Positions 22,501 to 35,736 of a DNA stretch of 64,000 bases are shown here, one piece after another. Every line of letters begins with the position of its first letter. The stretch's first letter is position 1. Position numbers and translations under genes: made by a program. Below the pieces are notes generated by a model, which saw only the letters and a program-made list of their open reading frames with translations, had not been told where the DNA came from and ran no database searches. Source of the DNA: Brachyhypopomus gauderio (lineage: Eukaryota > Chordata > Actinopteri > Gymnotiformes > Hypopomidae); contig NC_135220.1 of assembly GCF_052324685.1 (NCBI RefSeq), positions 24,766,678 to 24,830,677 of the forward strand, read 5' to 3'.

Positions 22501-25500
22501 TTCTTTGGTTTCACAGCAACACGAGACATTCCTTCCAAATGGGGACAGAGCAGCGTATCTGATTGGTGATGGGGCTGGTGTTGGAAAGGGGAGAACCATC
22601 GCTGGCATTATATATGAAAATTATCTTCTTAGCAGGAAAAGATCTCTCTGGTAAGGTGTCTCCTTTCCTTCGTTGGTTTTGTTTAGGGACCCTGAGATAC
22701 ACTGTAATATTTGTTTTTTATTTTATAAAGAGGGCTGGGCATGGCTGAACAGCTTCCGGCCGTTTGATCTCTCAGCTGCTTTACGTTCATCTGAGCATGA
22801 CAGATTGTTTCAAGCATAGTTGTAATATATTGAATAGGATTTCTAAAAGCAGTTGTTGGAGTGTCTTTCTAATTCTCAATGTTTCTCTTAGGTTTAGCGT
22901 TTCAAACGATTTAAAATATGATGCAGAAAGGGACTTGAGAGACATCGGAGCAAAAAACATTCAGGTCCATTCATTAAATAAGGTATTGAAAGGTTTTACC
23001 CTTACTGCCATGCATTTGTTCTCATTTGAGGCATCAAAACGACAAAAGACAACTTTTCTTTTTTTCATTCCCCCCCCCCCCCCCCCCCCAAACTCAGTTT
23101 AAATATGGAAAAATCTCTTCCAAACACAATGGAAGTGTTAAAAAAGGCGTGATCTTTGCCACTTACTCCTCCTTGATTGGAGAAAGCCAGTCCGGTGGGA
23201 AGTATAAGACGAGGTTTAAGCAGCTGCTTCATTGGTGTGGAGAAGACTTTGATGGTGTGGTATCCTTTCAGTTCTGAGAGCCTTTTCTTCGTTTGCTTTG
23301 GGCTTGTTTTTCCCTCTCATTAGTAAAGGCCAAAAGAGTCGCTTCATATTAAAGAACCTGATGAAATTTGTTGTCATTCAAGGAGTAAGAATGGGATGTC
23401 TGGTTATTTTGCCACATACTCCAATAGGTCCTCAATTGCTGTAGTCGTTTCCCTGAACTGAGCCTTTCAGATAATCTTTGATGAGTGTCACAAAGCCAAA
23501 AATGTTTGTCCTATCGGGTCCTCAAAACCCACCAAGACTGGACTGGCGGTCCTCGAGCTCCAGAACAAGCTTCCCAAAGCACGGGTCGTGTATGCCAGCG
23601 CCACAGGTACGTTGAGGGAAGAATTCTTCGCCGTTTTCTAAAGCGAGAAGCATATAAGCAGCTTCGTCTCATTTTCTGCCTTTTCTGTAGGAGCCTCGGA
23701 ACCACGGAACATGGCTTACATGAACCGTCTCGGGATCTGGGGAGAAGGAACTCCTTTTAAGGAGTTTACGAATTTTATTCAAGCCGTTGAAAGAAGGTTG
23801 GCTTTCATGTCAGGAATCCTTTTATGACAGCAGAGTCCAGATCTTTGAATGAAATTATTACCGTTCCCTGTATTTGAAATCCATCTGGGTTTTATTTGAA
23901 TGCTATCCCTTGTTGGTTTATTTTAGAGGTGTTGGTGCCATGGAAATTGTTGCCATGGATATGAAATTGAGAGGCATGTACATTGCTCGGCAACTGAGCT
24001 TCCAGGGCGTGACTTTCAAGATTGAGGAAGTTCCCCTGACACAAGACTACATCAAGATGTATAACAAGTCAGTTCGTCTGGTACGTGCAGTGACCTATGA
24101 CCTTTGCATAAAATGTGCAGCTGTGCGATGTATTTTGCGAGGTCTGAAAATTCCATTTGCCCGCTGTAGCGGTCATCCTTTCCGCAAGGTAGATGTGTGT
24201 TTGGTAGCCTTGCCTTGGCAGAGATTCTAGATTGATCATCTTTTGATCCTTTGTTTATTTCTGTGACTCACAGTGGGTGAGTGCGAGGGAGAAGTTCCAG
24301 CAAGCCGCCAACCTGATGGACGCCGAGCAGCGCATGAAGAAGTCCATGTGGGGTCAGTTCTGGTCGGCTCACCAGCGCTTCTTCAAGTACCTGTGCATTG
24401 CGTCCAAGGTCCGGAGAGTGGTGCAGCTCGCCAGAGAGGAGGTCAAGAACGGAAAGGTCAGGGCGGTTCGGGCGCCAGGGTTTTTCCCGGAAGCGACTAA
24501 AAGGCTTGGCGTTGAAGTGACCGAGCTTGTGCTCGTTTTTCCCAGTGTGTGGTCATCGGTCTGCAGTCCACGGGTGAAGCTCGAACGCTGGAGGCCTTGG
24601 AGGAAGGCGGAGGCGAACTCAATGACTTTGTGTCCACCGCAAAGTGAGCGCAGAAGCATTTCCTCTCTCAATGTCTGCAGACCTTGACATGGATGAATGA
24701 AGCCTTCTCACTTCCTATTACTACTTCCACCTGGGAAAATACTGTTCACCAAGAGATGGAAAGCGTGTGTGTGTGTGCGTGCATGGGATGTGTTGGGGGT
24801 GAGGTTCAGAAAGGGATTTTTAGTTATATTGTGTGTTCTTTTTGAAGTTGGGGTGGTGTTTGTTCTTTGGCAGTACTGCAAGTTGTATTGCAGTACAGCA
24901 GAAGTGGCATTTAGGTGATGAATTTCATCTAAACATCACGTTTTGCCAAGCAGAATATCTAGGGGACGTGAGGGTGGGACTTTGGGTACAGTTCCCACAG
25001 CTTAAGTGTGGTTGTAGACCACACGCAGTGGTGATTCAACGCTGAAATCCCTTGATCAAGCACTTGCTTTGTGTGTGTGGAGGGGGGGATTGGTCCGTTC
25101 TAGCCAGAGATGTTCCCAAGGAAGGGTGAAACAGTCGTTTTCATGATCTACATTCAGTTTCCAGGCCTGACAATGTCTGGGTTTTTGTGTTGCTCTTAAG
25201 GGGTGTCCTTCAGTCTTTGGTGGAAAAGCACTTTCCTGCCCCAGACAGACAAAAGCTCTTCAGCTTGCTGGGTATTGACCTGTCGGCAAAGAAGACACCG
25301 TCACCAGCAGAAACCGCCGTGCAGCACAAGGGAAAGAAGCGTAAAGGTACGTTACAAGCTGCACACCAACTGCTGACCCGAATTTGACCACAAAGACATA
25401 GTGTAATAAATGTTGGGTGACTGTAATGATGAGTCTTTAAAAATCAGTAGTTTCACTTTCTGTATGACCGAGAGTTCGGTTCTCCTCCGCCTCTGGTGCG

Positions 25501-28500
25501 GTTGTAGGTCCAGAGGTTAAGAAGGAAGTGAAGAAGGCTCGTAAGTCCGGGGGTCTTTCGGGGAGCAGCTCTGACGACAGCAATTCCGAAGACTCCGACC
25601 GAGACGCCGAGAGCGACAATAGCTTCCGGTCAGTCAGCTCGGGAGACGACGAGGACGAAGATGACTTCAACCCGTTTAAGGACGATTCCAGCGAGGATGA
25701 GGAGGATGGTGAGGACGTGAAGCTGGGTTCCCTGGCGCCCTGCCATTTGCTCCCGTTGCTGCCATAATTTAATACCGTTGTCTGTTTTCTATTAAACCCA
25801 TGCAGATCCTTGGCTAATACGAAAAGACTCTAAGAAGGGCAAAGAAAAGAAGAACAAGAAGAAGAAGAGAAGGAGCATAGACCCGGACTCCATCCAAAGT
25901 GCCTTGCTAGCCTCTGGGCTTGGCTCAACCAGGCCTGCCTTCATGGCGCCAGCCGTAAAATCAATATCCAATCACGCGATAACTACAGGTAGGTGGCCAC
26001 ACGCTTGTCCTCCTCTCCAGAACGCACCCGCTTTCTTGATGCCTTTTTATTCACTCTGGGTCCTTGGGTTCACTTCTGAAAAAGCAAGCTAAGGTTTACT
26101 GGAAGTGTTTGCACCGTCACCATTGGAAGAAACTGGGCCTGAGGTCTTGAGTGTGTGATTGCAGCTAAACATGAAGCGGAGGAGAGCAGCTGCGTGACGA
26201 GTCACGATGCGGTAGAGGACGCCCAGCACATGAAGAGGCAGCTGTTGGAGCAGCTGGAGAAGCTGTCCGAGCACCTGCCCCCCAACACGCTGGACGAACT
26301 CATCGATGAGCTGGGAGGCCCCGACAACGTGGCGGAGGTACGCTGTCTCGGGGTGGCACTCTGACCTGCTCATTTGCTTCATGGACTGGATCCCACAGTA
26401 TGCTTGAATTTGCTCAAATTCCTGAGCATTTTGTTTTGTAGGGATGCCACTATCTATCTACTTGTGTGTATCTTGCGCACCCCACATCTTTAGTTTGTTT
26501 GCTTTTTAAAACATTTTTTTAAGATGACCGGACGCAAAGGCAGAGTAGTCAGCAACGATGATGGCAGCATTTCCTACGAATCCAGATCAGAACTGGATGT
26601 TCCTGTGGAAATCCTGAACCTCACGGAGAAGCAGAGGTTTATGGATGGAGAAAAGGTCCGGTGCACATTATTGCCCACTTGCCTCTTTTGTTTTGATCTG
26701 GACCTTAAGCCTGGTTTTTGGACCCTGACGTTTTTGTTTTTACTTTGTTTAGAACATCGCCATCATCTCGGAGGCGGCCAGCTCTGGTATTTCGTTACAA
26801 GCTGACCGTAGAGTTAAGAACCAGAGGAGGAGGGTACACATGACGTTGGAGTTGCCATGGAGTGCAGACAGGGCCATACAGCAGTTCGGTTTGTGCATTT
26901 TAACCAATGGCCTTTGAGAATTGCAGTTAAAGCCCACCCCCTTTACGGAGTTGTGGATATTAAGGGCTGCTGAAGATCAGTTCTGTTTATATGGAGCATG
27001 TTCTCATATGATCAGTGAAGCCCTAGTCAGGATTTTTCACGTAATTCATCATGATTTCTTTTTTCCACACTAACTTAAGTCTTATTTCTTACCATTTGTT
27101 CTCACAGGTAGAACACACCGATCCAACCAAGTCACTGCGCCAGAGTACGTGTTCCTCATCTCCGAACTTGCCGGAGAGCAGAGATTTGCCTCCATCGTTG
27201 CCAAAAGATTAGAGAGCTTGGTAGGTTCAAGTCTTTGTGGTTTAGTAGAACAAATGTATCATTCCATTCAACTAATACATGCAGTCTAATAGGGCGCCCT
27301 CACCCATGGAGACCGAAGAGCCACAGAGACTAGAGACCTCAGCCGCTTCAACTTTGACAACAAAGTAAGAGTGCATTCGCCTTAAATATTAAGACAAAGT
27401 CCCAACCTAGGCTCACGTCCACTTCTCCATTTACAGTATGGCAGAAATGCTCTTGAGATCGTTATGAAGTCCATTGTGAATTTGGATTCTCCCATGGTCT
27501 CACCACCCTCTGACTTTGACGGAGATTTCTTTAAAGGTCAGTTGCTTTTATTTATGCTGTGGGCAGGGGTTAAATAATTTTAAATCCATTTAGTCACTAA
27601 ACCAAGATGTGTAATTTGATTATAAACCTGGGTGTCCACAGAAATCCGCAGTGGTTTAATTGGTGTGGGATTGATTAATGTGGAGGATAGGTCTGGTGTC
27701 CTCTCACTGGATAAAGGTAAGAATTTTTCATTAGTTGAAGGTAACTTAAGTCTCTAATCTAAATTTGAGATGAGAAATCCATTCTCTCTAAATTTGCATT
27801 AATGTTGTTTTCTTAAACTGTTTTCTGATTTGTCAATTTTTGTTTAGATTACAACAACATTGGAAAGTTCTTAAATCGGATTCTTGGCATGGAGGTTCAG
27901 CAGCAGAATGCTCTCTTCCAGTATTTCTCAGACACTTTGACTGCTGTCATTCAGAATGCCAAAAAGAATGGCAGATATGACATGGGAATTCTGGGTAAGA
28001 GAACCAGGCTGCCAGTCACTTTTTAAGAGTTCTGTATTTGAGACGCATTATAGTTTTTGGTTTTATAAGGCTTTGTCCAATTAGCTTTTTCCTCCTTAAA
28101 ACTCTCCTTAGACTTGGGTTCGGGAGATGAGAAAGTTAAAAAGGCGGATGCCAAGAAGTTCTTGACACCAGGATACTCCACTTCAGGACATGTTGAGCTT
28201 TACACGGTATATGTTTTTCTCCAAACCTTCCATTAATAACTCATATTTCCAGAGCATGAATTTTACTTGTATCTATAACGTCTCTCGCATTGGAGTAAAC
28301 AAATACGCGCATAAAGGGTTGATCTGTATCATTTAAAACATCTTGTATCTCTTGGCTGCATCTTGAGAGGTTTATAGGTAGTAACATGACCCCATCTTGT
28401 CCTGTAGGTGAGCGTGGAGCGGGGTATGGCATGGGAGGAAGCCACACACATCTGGGCAGACCAGAACGGTCCAGATGATGGCTTCTATGTCCAGGTGAGG

Positions 28501-29545
28501 AAGTTTCACCCTCCTGAATCACTCACCTTTACATCCAGAATCGAGAATCGAATGTGTGGGCCAACTTCCAGAAAATTAGTTCTTGACCACTGTCTATATA
28601 TTCATTTAGGTACGGAATAACAAGAAAATAGCCATCTTGGTGAAGGAGGTCAACACCAAGAAGCGACTCTTTATGGTGTACAGACCAAATACAGGAAAGC
28701 AGCTTAAACTGGAGACGTACGCAGACATTCGGAAGCGATGTAAAAAGGTACCTCACTCCCAACTGGTTGCCACTTCAAACTGCTTTCTCCATCAATTTGA
28801 CTTTGAAAACCTTGGTGGATGGCTTTAACACAAGCTTGTCATGAAATTTCTGTTAGGTCCTTTCAGATGACGCGAAGCAGTGTTGGGTGGATCAATACAA
28901 GTCCTCAGCAGACGTGTGCTCTCATGCCTACTGGTGCGTGCCTGAATCATCGGTCTATAAAGAGGGATCTGTGTATTTTTAGTAACTTGTTCTCTTGGGT
29001 TTTTAAGAAATGTTTTAATGAGCGTAACTCCACTAATGGACGTCATTGGCGGTGGGCAGTAGGAGACTGTATTGACTCTGCTCGTCGTGTTTCTTCCAGG
29101 CGTGGGAACTGCAAGAAGGCTTCTGTGGGGCTGCAGTGTGAGGTGGGGCTGCGCTGCAGGACCTACTACGTCCTGTGCGGCTCCGTCCTCAGCGTGTGGA
29201 CCAAAGTGGAGGGCGTCCTGGCCTCCGTCAGCGGGACCAACGTCAAGATGCAGATCGTCCGGCTGAGGACGGAGGACGGGCAGCGAATAGTCGGTGAGTC
29301 AGGACGAGGGGGCGTCTTTCCCCCAGCACTCGCCATTCACCCCCATGTCTTCTCTGTCCCCTCCTCTCACCCCCATGTCCTCTCTGCCCCCCCTCTCCCC
29401 AGGCCTCATCATTCCAGCGACCTGCGTGTCCCCGCTGACCAACATCCTGTCCTCGTCGGACCAGTCCCAGCAGGTGGCCGTGCGTGAGCAGCAGATATGG
29501 CAGCAGCTGCACCCACAGAGCATCAGCCACTCGGCCAACACATAG
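19568..29545 (+). CDS. sbno1: Protein strawberry notch homolog 1
   Basis: SBNO1 is a nuclear superfamily-2 helicase-like ATPase, the vertebrate counterpart of Drosophila strawberry notch, a Notch-pathway co-regulator. There are 31 coding exons (1,387 aa): 19568-19681, 19919-20014, 20296-20620, 21447-21541, 21629-21725, 22171-22331, 22517-22650, 22892-22982, 23098-23259, 23471-23606, 23691-23796, 23927-24080, 24274-24456, 24546-24643, 25201-25346, 25508-25708, 25806-25988, 26165-26337, 26524-26655, 26753-26888, 27108-27220, 27293-27364, 27437-27536, 27642-27716, 27848-27994, 28112-28206, 28408-28494, 28610-28747, 28857-28933, 29100-29293, 29403-29545. All phases agree. Visible motifs are Walker [12 protein letters not shown] (about 313-323), DECH (429-432), SAT (468-470), an acidic and lysine-rich linker ([12 protein letters not shown]), and motif [10 protein letters not shown] (about 975-982). 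The start [16 protein letters not shown] matches the family. The catalytic residues are intact, so an active ATPase is expected. Confidence 0.97.
21244..21282 (+). CDS. sbno1: sbno1 in-frame 39-nt cassette exon (possible)
   Basis: A 39-nt segment with a strong acceptor (CTCTCCTTTCAG) and donor (CCAG|GTATGG) lies between exons 20296-20620 and 21447-21541. It starts and ends in phase 1 and would add [13 protein letters not shown] without shifting frame; skipping it also keeps frame. It is therefore probably an alternative microexon in the low-complexity N-terminal region. Confidence 0.55.
23071..23090 (+). repeat. Poly-C tract (about 19-20 C)
   Basis: A homopolymer C run ends 7 bp before sbno1 exon 23098 and serves as its polypyrimidine tract. 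Exact length is uncertain because such runs are error-prone in sequencing. Confidence 0.85.
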
Positions 29546-32328
29546 CACCACCACCACCACCTCACCTCCCCCTGGGGCAAGAACTGATGTGGCACCCACC
29601 CTCCACCTCCTTACTCCCAGCTGACCGTCATGAGTCGGCCTCCCCTCTTCCTCCCTGCTGGCATGCAATGAGGAAGATCCCCTTGGGCGGTGTTTAACAA
29701 TTCAGGGTTCATGTCCAAAGATGGCCCAATCGCCTCCACCACCCTCCCCCACCCCCGAAAGATGCTCGCTGAACTTCTGACTGAAGAGCTGGAAGGTGTC
29801 TAGGCCGTAGGAGCAGCAGTGTGAGGGTGTACTGGGAGAAGAGATGTTGGTTCAGGCTGCTCCATTTTCTTGTGGTTTTTTTTTCCCCTCGTTTTTGGGT
29901 TTTTTTTATTGGACTGTGTAGTGCCAGTCTGCCTGCCTGTGTTCGCCACTGCTGACATTTTCTGTAAAGCAGGCCGAGACATCACCCATTCTTCTCGTTT
30001 TGCACAGGTCAGCGCTCAGGGGTTAAACTTCACGTCACTCCCCCCTCTTGAAATGCATGCTTTGCCTTATGCTTGGACCCCTCCCCCTCCCTCCGCTGGT
30101 TGACCACTCAACGGGGTATTCCATCATTTTTGCACAGGGACTGACTTTTCAACGTTTCAGGTCATTTCGATGTGAATTTTGTTTCAGAGGTTGTGGTCGT
30201 GCAGAAATGGACATGTTGGCTATCCGCAGGGGTGAGAAGGCGAGCTTGCTTGTGTCCAAAATGATCTTGCTGAGAATCCATCTTAATTCACTTTAGGAAA
30301 CTTCAAGTCCTATGATAAATTGGTTGTAAAATTCTTTTTTTTCTTTTTTTCTCCAGACTACCTTGCTGGTACATAACATGCATTTCCATTGTAGTTGTAA
30401 GATAATCCTAACATGGTCATTTCACCTTGACTATCCATGCTAAACCAATGAAATGATGTGCACACTTGGGCAGATGCAGTAGCTGAGTTTGTGTAGAAGT
30501 TACTCATGCCTAATTTTAGACTGCAGTGCAGTACTGAAAGCCTGGCATTTCTGCATCACGTTCCCACTCTGACATTTTGCAACGCACTTAAGTCTATTAA
30601 AGTAATCTGCAAACTTTGGGGGAAAAGTATGTCTTGGGGCAAAAATGCTGGAGTATCCCTGTAATCCACTCCCAGGGACAGTGCTGGCACTTAGGGTGAC
30701 TAAAGTATATTACTCTCCCCTAAAGACTCATTGACTTCTCTGGTATCTGGAAGTGTGATGTTGCATGGTTTAGTTTGATTTTGTATATTCAGAAAGAAGG
30801 GAAGATTCATTGTTTTTTTTCCCGCTGCTTTGCGCTGTTTGGGTTTTGTGTTTTTAAGGATATGAGGGAGTTGAGCGGGAGCGGTAAGGGGATGAGTATG
30901 GGCCTTCTCCATGGAAGGCCACGACGGTGCAGCCCAGATTTTCCTTGTTGCATTTCTTGCTTTTAATATTTGCCGTCATATGAAACCTTTAATGTTCTTG
31001 GGCTGAAGGACTAAAAAGCCTTACCCCACCTCATATTGCTGTAAATGTTGACAGGGTAGGTGCAAATGCTAGAATTCTCCATTACTATATCTGTGTATAG
31101 TTGCATATCTAAAGTCATGTTTTGCTTAAAGTATAGATGTTGGAAAAACTTTAAGGACAATTTCATTTCATCCTTGCACGAGTTGCACTACTGATGGAGC
31201 TGTTGTACAAACAATCTATGAAAATTGAGCTGAGTGCAAGATCTCTACCTCTTGCATACGACCAATAAATCTTGTGGTTTAACTTGAGCCTGACTGATTT
31301 TGGCAAGTTGTATAACTATTTGCTAGGGGTGTAACCTACACTCAATAAGTCTCCTTGTCTGAAATAGCTCCGTTCAAATGAATAGTAGTTAAGGGAAATT
31401 GAGTAAATAAAATTTGTGGTACGCACGTGAGGAATTTATTTATTCTTGTTCATTATAGTTAAGATGTTTAACGTCTGAAAACAAAGTACAATATCAGTTT
31501 GTGACGGACAAAATCCAAGAACACGTTTGACCTAGGACATGCTGCCTTGAATGAAATAAGCCGAGCCTAACCGATAAGTATAGCGGCGCTTGATTGCCAT
31601 TGACGTGGGGCAATGATAACGATGCGCTTCTAGTGACGACTTTTAAATTCCTGCTCAAGGTTATCCGACAAATCTCAGGTTTTCTCGTATTTAATTGCCC
31701 AGCTTTCTCTGTGAAGATGAATAATGAAAATTGTAGAAACAAAATGTAGAATGTTGCATTTAATAATAAAAACAAGACATATAAAACATATTCGAGAAAA
31801 GGTCGAATCCAGATAATTAATCCCTTTCTATACGAATTTATATTTTGTACTACTTCAATTCATTCTCGACATAATACGTTCAAAGATGATCTTGCAACAG
31901 TACAATCTCTAACAGTAGTAATTTAATGAGACTGGACTATATCAAATACTGATTTGGTTCTACGAGTGATTATATTAATCACCACGGTGACATTATTAAC
32001 TATTTAATTAACATCTTTCTTAAAGACGTTTTTATACGAAAAAGTTTAAACTACTCAAATCAATAGCTTTTTTAAAAAATTGATGTCTGTTAAAAACTTT
32101 ATGATCTTGTCTGAAGAGAAAACGGACTTCTAAACATAGACTTTTTAATGGGATTTTGTAGTGTAATAGTGTGTATCATTGTAATGATGGATTGCATTGT
32201 GGGTGTCAATATAAGTGACGGCCATATTTGCCGGTGCTGCTCTGCTGTAAACAAAAAGTGTCTGTGAGACGGACGCTTCGCTGAATTTAGGGACATTTTT
32301 ATTTCTGTAATCTATTACGTCTGTAGGA
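29546..32328 (+). other. sbno1 3' UTR and cdk2ap1 promoter region
   Basis: 29,546 to about 31,285 is the sbno1 3' UTR, ending after AATAAA at 31264-31269. 31,290-32,220 is AT-rich with no gene. About 32,220-32,328 should hold the cdk2ap1 transcription start and 5' UTR; the stretch is short and no TATA box is evident. Confidence 0.6.
31264..31269 (+). terminator. Poly(A) signal of sbno1
   Basis: AATAAA followed by a TG-rich stretch (CTTGTGGTTT), 1.7 kb after the stop codon. Confidence 0.65.
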
Positions 32329-33413
32329 ATGTCTTACAAACCTAACCCCCATCAGCACATTCCAGGAACTTCAGTGAACCAAGGTAAGCGAAAAAATGCA
32401 GGAAAACGTTAAATCTTCGGTAAGTTATATCGAATGCAAAATTTGGCGTTACAAAGGATACCTGGGGAAAAACCGTGTCTGTAGTTTTTGTCCAGTCAGA
32501 TAGCTAAAGGGTCAGATCCTGAGAGCTAGGCTAATTCATATCCGCCATTATTACAACTGAAAAAAGCGTGTTCCTCAGTTACATTTAAAGAAAAACGAGT
32601 CGTATCGTGGTTATACCGTTCCTGGTTCAAAGGTCCGTGCCATTAGGTGGCCGAATATGTTTCGATGGAGGCCGCTACATTGTAATAAAAACGTATCCTT
32701 TTAGCTGCTAAGATCAGCCCCGTTCCGTTTCCTCCATGATAGTCTCTCCAGGGTTGTTGATTGATCGGATTCAATGTGTTTTTTTTATTTCTCTTTGAGG
32801 ACACCTAGTGTTTGACGACGGTACTGCTTACCGTTGATTCAATGTGAAAACGCTGCCAATTTCTTGTAAAACAATGCACGATTTTCCTCTCTGAAATCCT
32901 GAAATGAAAAGTATACGCTTTCTCCATCTTAGGTGGAAACATTCCTTCTCCTTCTTCAAACATCTCAACAGTTCAGTCTTACAGACCAATAATAAATGAT
33001 TTTGGGCCACCGTCATTGGGATTCTTACAGGTAGGTCAGTGCACAAGCAAGGCACTCTCTTCACTCCTTTAATTATGAATAAAAGTGAAAAAACGTGAAT
33101 TTATTTTAAAACACCGGTTTTTCCATATACAGGGGCCAAATGGAACCCAGGCTCCTCAGAGCAAATATGCTGAACTTCTTGCTATTATCGAAGAGCTAGG
33201 GAAAGAAATTAGACCAACATACGCTGGAAGTAAAAGCGCTATGGAACGACTCAAAAGAGGTACTGTCGTCATCTTCTTGGACTTTAAATGCACATAGTTG
33301 TTTTATGGTGTCTGGTGCAAACATGTCTGTTTTGTATTTTTAAAGGTATAATACATGCAAGAGGCCTTGTACGAGAGTGTCTGGCAGAAACAGAAAGAAA
33401 TGCAAGATCTTAG
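32329..33413 (+). CDS. cdk2ap1: CDK2-associated protein 1 (DOC-1)
   Basis: CDK2AP1 is a small nuclear protein that binds CDK2 and DNA polymerase alpha/primase and is a subunit of the NuRD chromatin-remodelling complex. Four exons (32329-32383, 32933-33030, 33133-33259, 33346-33413) encode 115 aa, the same length as the human protein. It begins [18 protein letters not shown]. The conserved helical dimerisation region includes [20 protein letters not shown] and [17 protein letters not shown], and the protein ends ARS. The Thr-Tyr-Ala-Gly-Ser-Lys linker ([15 protein letters not shown]) is kept. The 3' UTR ends after AATAAA at 33939-33944. The gene follows sbno1 on the same strand, as in other vertebrates. 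Confidence 0.97.
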
Positions 33414-33938
33414 CGACGAAATCTTGACTCGCTAAAGAGCAGAATAATTATTTCATTTCTTTTATACAACAGAGTGCTGCATGGCTTTACCATAACAGAG
33501 AGATGAAACAATCAAAATCTATGCTTTTGGTAATGTGTTCATTCACGTGCCAAAGGCATTGCAACATCATTCAGAGGATGTAACCTCTGTGATGTATGCA
33601 TCAGGAATTGTTGAATTCGAGCATTACCATTTGAGGTTTTATTTCTCTTATTAGTATTATTATATTTTTTCCTTTAAGAGTAAGCAAGCAAAACTGCATG
33701 TAATGGTAAGATGGACCCTAGTTTGGAAGTGCATGGCTTTTACAGTTTTAGAGTAGGAATGTCCTCTTAGTTCAAACTTAATTAAGTTTGGGGATCAAAT
33801 GAATGTTTTGCTTTTAGATTGGAACATACTGAAGACAGTTATAGTAATGCAATTATTTTAGTCTTTTATTTATTACCTTGTGTAATAAAATGTATTTTCA
33901 TGTAAAAAGATCACTTTTTGGAATTTTGTATAAATATC

Positions 33939-33944
33939 AATAAA
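33939..33944 (+). terminator. Poly(A) signal of cdk2ap1
   Basis: AATAAA 526 bases after the stop codon, followed by a T/G-rich stretch (ACATTTGTTGTG). Confidence 0.65.
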
Positions 33945-34153
33945 CGACATTTGTTGTGTACATTGTTTTTTTTGGTTGCTGCTCTTGCATTGTTAGGGAA
34001 TTATATATAAAATATATATAAAATCTCCTAACAATATTTAATACACGAGAGAGATACATAGAGAGGTTAAAATTGTACTGAAGTACACAGTCAGACACAG
34101 GATGTTTCAGAGACAAAGGTCCGAAACGTCCTGTTTCTCTGGAAACCTTGTGT

Positions 34154-34200
34154 TGTGTGTGTGTGTGTGTGTGTGTGTGTAGGTAGGTATATATGTAGGT

Positions 34201-34235
<35 letters not shown>
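34154..34235 (+). repeat. Compound (TG)n-(TA)n microsatellite
   Basis: TG run to 34180, an AGGTAGGTATATATGT spacer, then TA run to 34235. It lies between cdk2ap1 and mphosph9. Confidence 0.95.
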
Positions 34236-34239
<4 letters not shown>

Positions 34240-34677
34240 GTGCGTTTGTCCGTTTCAGTAAGATGCACGGAGAAAGTACACAGACAGAAAGCGGCGTTTC
34301 CTTGATCAGTGCCGTTCAATTTCCCTTCAATATATTAGCTATATTTTATTCTGTTGAACCAAAATGATTATGATCACTATTTTAGCTTTGCCCATTGACA
34401 AAATATTTGGTAAAAGGCTAATAAATAAATATACAGTCTGTCGAGTTTACTGTCAATACAACCCATCGGAGCAACACGATTTCTGTTGTTTTCTTAAACA
34501 TGCTGAATATGTTCGTTTGTACCAATCACAATTCAGAATTCACGTCGACCATTGGGTTGGCCAAACAACTTGCACCGTTCGGAATTCATTCGACCAATAG
34601 GATCCCGCGGCGCATTTCGTCGGCGTGTCGATTGAACGTTTGTGGTGCAGGGAAAGGCGCATAAGGGACATGTCAAA

Positions 34678-35734
34678 ATGGGAGGAGTGGTGATGCAAGT
34701 TTACAAGTAAGTGCGGTTAATTTCGCGTTTATAATTTGACCTCTGAATTAATCTCGGTACATTTTAATCGGCGTTGTTAAAGTTCAAGGGCGTTTCGCAC
34801 GGTCGAAAGGTGGCTAGGTTTTAATAGCTATCTTGCTTAGCCGCGAACATGTCAGTCGTTGACTTGCCTCTGGAATTAGCTAGCATGGCTAACTAGCCAG
34901 CCAGTTATACGTTAGCTAGCTGAGAGGAAGTGCCGTTACCTCGCTGGGCTGTTCAGTCCCTTCATAACTGGCACTGAAGTACCTGTTAGCTGTCAAGCAT
35001 TCAGGGATACAATGTTAAAGACCGCGTATGTGAAGTTAGCTTAGCTGACTTTCCTAATCTGTGTATATATGGTAACTAGCTTGATAGCTTTATATACTGA
35101 TAACTGGTGGCTAATTAGCCAGTTGATGAACCCAGTCGCGAATTCAAGTTGGCGAGCGATGCTCAATGAAGGACTAAACTATTAGAAGTTGTGTAGCTGG
35201 CTAGCTTTATTGGCAACACGATACAGGTCTCCGGTCGAATGTGGTTGTTTTCAAGTGGAATATACGATGACTGACTTAAAGTTGATTTCTTTATTTACCA
35301 CACTGGCTCGACCCGCTTTAGTGTTGGCGGTTATTTTTGCGTTGGTGGCTTGTTCTTTTATCAGATCGCAGGGTTACGTTTGACTAAAAACCTACTGTGC
35401 AGAATACGGATCTGTTTAGATGAAGGCAGCTCTTCGCTTTTCTTTCTCCTTTTTTGTTGCTATGATCTTTGTTTTGATATATTGCTAAAGGTTTTCTCTA
35501 CAAAATGAGCCTAAATCTCTCATCTGCACAGAAACCGCCTGCTTGTGTTTGCCGTGCAGCTATTAACGCTCTTTATGAGCGTGAAATCCTGCAGCACCTA
35601 CAGTTTGGTGCAACGCAAGAGTCCTTGCTGTAGTCTCACACTGTGCTTACCGGTTGTTTAGTTGTATTTGTGTTATTGTTTATTCATTTTTCGTCTACAG
35701 CTCTCAAATGCATTCACCTAGCCGGACCAATTAA
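34678..35734 (+). other. mphosph9: Spliced upstream ORF of mphosph9
   Basis: The probable mphosph9 first exon contains ATG at 34678 and ends at donor AA|GTAAGT (34706). Joined to the acceptor before 35701, the frame reads MGGVVMQVYNSQMHSPSRTN (20 aa) and stops at 35732-35734, two bases before the main ATG at 35737. This is the layout of a translational-control uORF. It depends on the inferred first exon. Confidence 0.5.
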
Positions 35735-35736
35735 GC

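Noticed and set aside
34096-34143. Short imperfect inverted repeat CAGGATGTTTC/GAAACGTCCTG
   Set aside because: Eleven-base arms with a mismatch, no flanking duplication; not enough for an element or an RNA gene.
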